Origin: Paraburkholderia acidisoli | GTDB lineage: Bacteria; Pseudomonadota; Gammaproteobacteria; Burkholderiales; Burkholderiaceae | Length of the DNA: 64,000 nucleotides | Assembly: GCF_009789675.1 (NCBI RefSeq) | Contig: NZ_CP046913.1 | Span: forward strand, 3,162,001 to 3,226,000 | Reading direction: 5' to 3' | Shown: one piece after another, positions 63,376-64,000 of the stretch | How positions within the stretch are numbered: the stretch's first letter is position 1 | Layout: each line of letters starts with the position of its first letter | The notes under the pieces: model-generated | Told to the model about the DNA's origin: nothing | Database searches by the model: none | What the model saw: only the letters and a program-made list of their open reading frames with translations | Made by a program: the position numbers and the translations under genes

Positions 63376-64000
63376 TCAGCCGCCGCGCGCCGCGCCCGCG
63401 CGATCGGCGATCTCGTTCCACAAGTGCATGGCCGCATACGCGCGAAACGGCTGCCAGGTGTCGGTGCGCGCGCGCTGCTGGGTCGGGCGCACGAGCGCCG
63501 GGTCGCGCGCCACGATGGCCTGCATCAGCACGAGATCGGTCGCGGGCCACGCGTTGGGGTCGCGCCACGCGCGCATCGCCACGTATTCCACCGTCCATGG
63601 ACCGATGCCGGGCAGCGCGAGCAACGCGGCGCGCATCGCGTCGAGATCGTCCTTCTGGACGGCGCTGGCTGCGCGTACGTCGGTTCGTCCGCTGCGGCGT
63701 TGCGCGCGCGGCTGGCCCGCGTCCACGGCGGCGTGGCTGCGCTCGATCGTGACGGCGCCGCTCGCGACGGCCTGCGCGAAGCCCTGCAAGGCCGCGACGC
63801 GCTTGCCCGGCATGCCGATGCCCGCGAGATCGGCGGCGGCGAGCGCGGCGGGCGTGGGGAAGCGCCAGGCCGTGAGCGCATGCGGATGCGACTCGATGCG
63901 CTCGCCCACGCGCGTGACGAGCCGCCCGACGATGGTGGTGGCCGCCTTCACGCTCACCTGCTGCCCGACGATCGCGCGCACCACGAGTTCGAAGCCCGAC
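63376..64000 (-). CDS. DNA-3-methyladenine glycosylase II-type protein, 5' end outside window
   Basis: AlkA-like base-excision glycosylase of the HhH-GPD superfamily. The visible 208 residues start with SGFELVVRAIVGQQVSVKAA. The helix-hairpin-helix is LPGIGPWTVEYVAMRAWRD and the catalytic aspartate lies in AWPATDLVL. The end RAYAAMHLWNEIADR is typical. A 25-30-residue Arg/Ala/Gln-rich insert precedes the hairpin. The frame stays open to the right edge, so about 90 N-terminal residues are missing. Confidence 0.88.
   Translation of the reverse strand, partial: SGFELVVRAIVGQQVSVKAATTIVGRLVTRVGERIESHPHALTAWRFPTPAALAAADLAGIGMPGKRVAALQGFAQAVASGAVTIERSHAAVDAGQPRAQRRSGRTDVRAASAVQKDDLDAMRAALLALPGIGPWTVEYVAMRAWRDPNAWPATDLVLMQAIVARDPALVRPTQQRARTDTWQPFRAYAAMHLWNEIADRAGAARGG

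Overview
The window is high-GC DNA with tightly packed genes and looks like the primary chromosome of a Burkholderia-type betaproteobacterium (Burkholderia, Paraburkholderia or Caballeronia). The evidence is the order mnmG-rsmG-parA-parB with a universal bacterial parS, several HAAT-family branched-chain amino acid transporters, phhA beside an Lrp-type regulator, and a gsp type II secretion cluster with gspC turned around. I see no tRNA, rRNA, CRISPR array, insertion sequence or prophage, so this is core chromosome rather than a mobile island.

Left part (1-18 kb, all minus strand). An ion-transporter-superfamily permease cut by the window edge is followed, reading upstream, by parB, parA, rsmG and mnmG. 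A perfect parS lies upstream of mnmG, embedded in a 32-bp palindrome that also looks like the terminator of the next operon. A second near-perfect parS is inside mnmG. Two complete branched-chain amino acid or amide ABC uptake systems follow. System A has livF, a fused permease-ATPase (LivM-LivG), livH and two tandem paralogous binding proteins. System B has livM, livH, a binding protein, livF and livG.

Middle part (18-32 kb). A GMC-family flavin dehydrogenase and methylmalonate-semialdehyde dehydrogenase stand opposite a LysR regulator. Then come a CYTH-domain protein, an Lrp/AsnC regulator divergent from phenylalanine hydroxylase (phhA) with its pterin-recycling partner phhB, an OmpR-type response regulator with its sensor kinase, a bacterial SET-domain methyltransferase, an Old Yellow Enzyme family NADPH dehydrogenase and a glutamine-amidotransferase-like protein.

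Centre (32-40 kb). A MarR regulator with a C-terminal four-cysteine cluster, a GCS2-type carboxylate-amine ligase, a CPA2 cation/proton antiporter, mnmC and an HU gene surround a gene-free stretch of about 1 kb. That stretch holds two exact DnaA boxes, an AT-rich segment and a small palindrome; a third exact DnaA box lies in another gap 4 kb away. Gene orientation is mostly minus to the left and more plus to the right, so this is a candidate replication origin, not demonstrated.

Right part (40-64 kb). A CobW-type metal chaperone GTPase and a small lytic transglycosylase precede a type II secretion operon (gspD-E-F, gspG-H-I-J-K-L-M-N on plus, gspC on minus). A NodT-type outer membrane efflux lipoprotein, an alanine-rich membrane protein, a MarR regulator and an EmrB-type drug exporter follow. 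The window ends with an OmpA-type lipoprotein, a small lipoprotein, class I gshA and a DNA-3-methyladenine glycosylase cut by the right edge.
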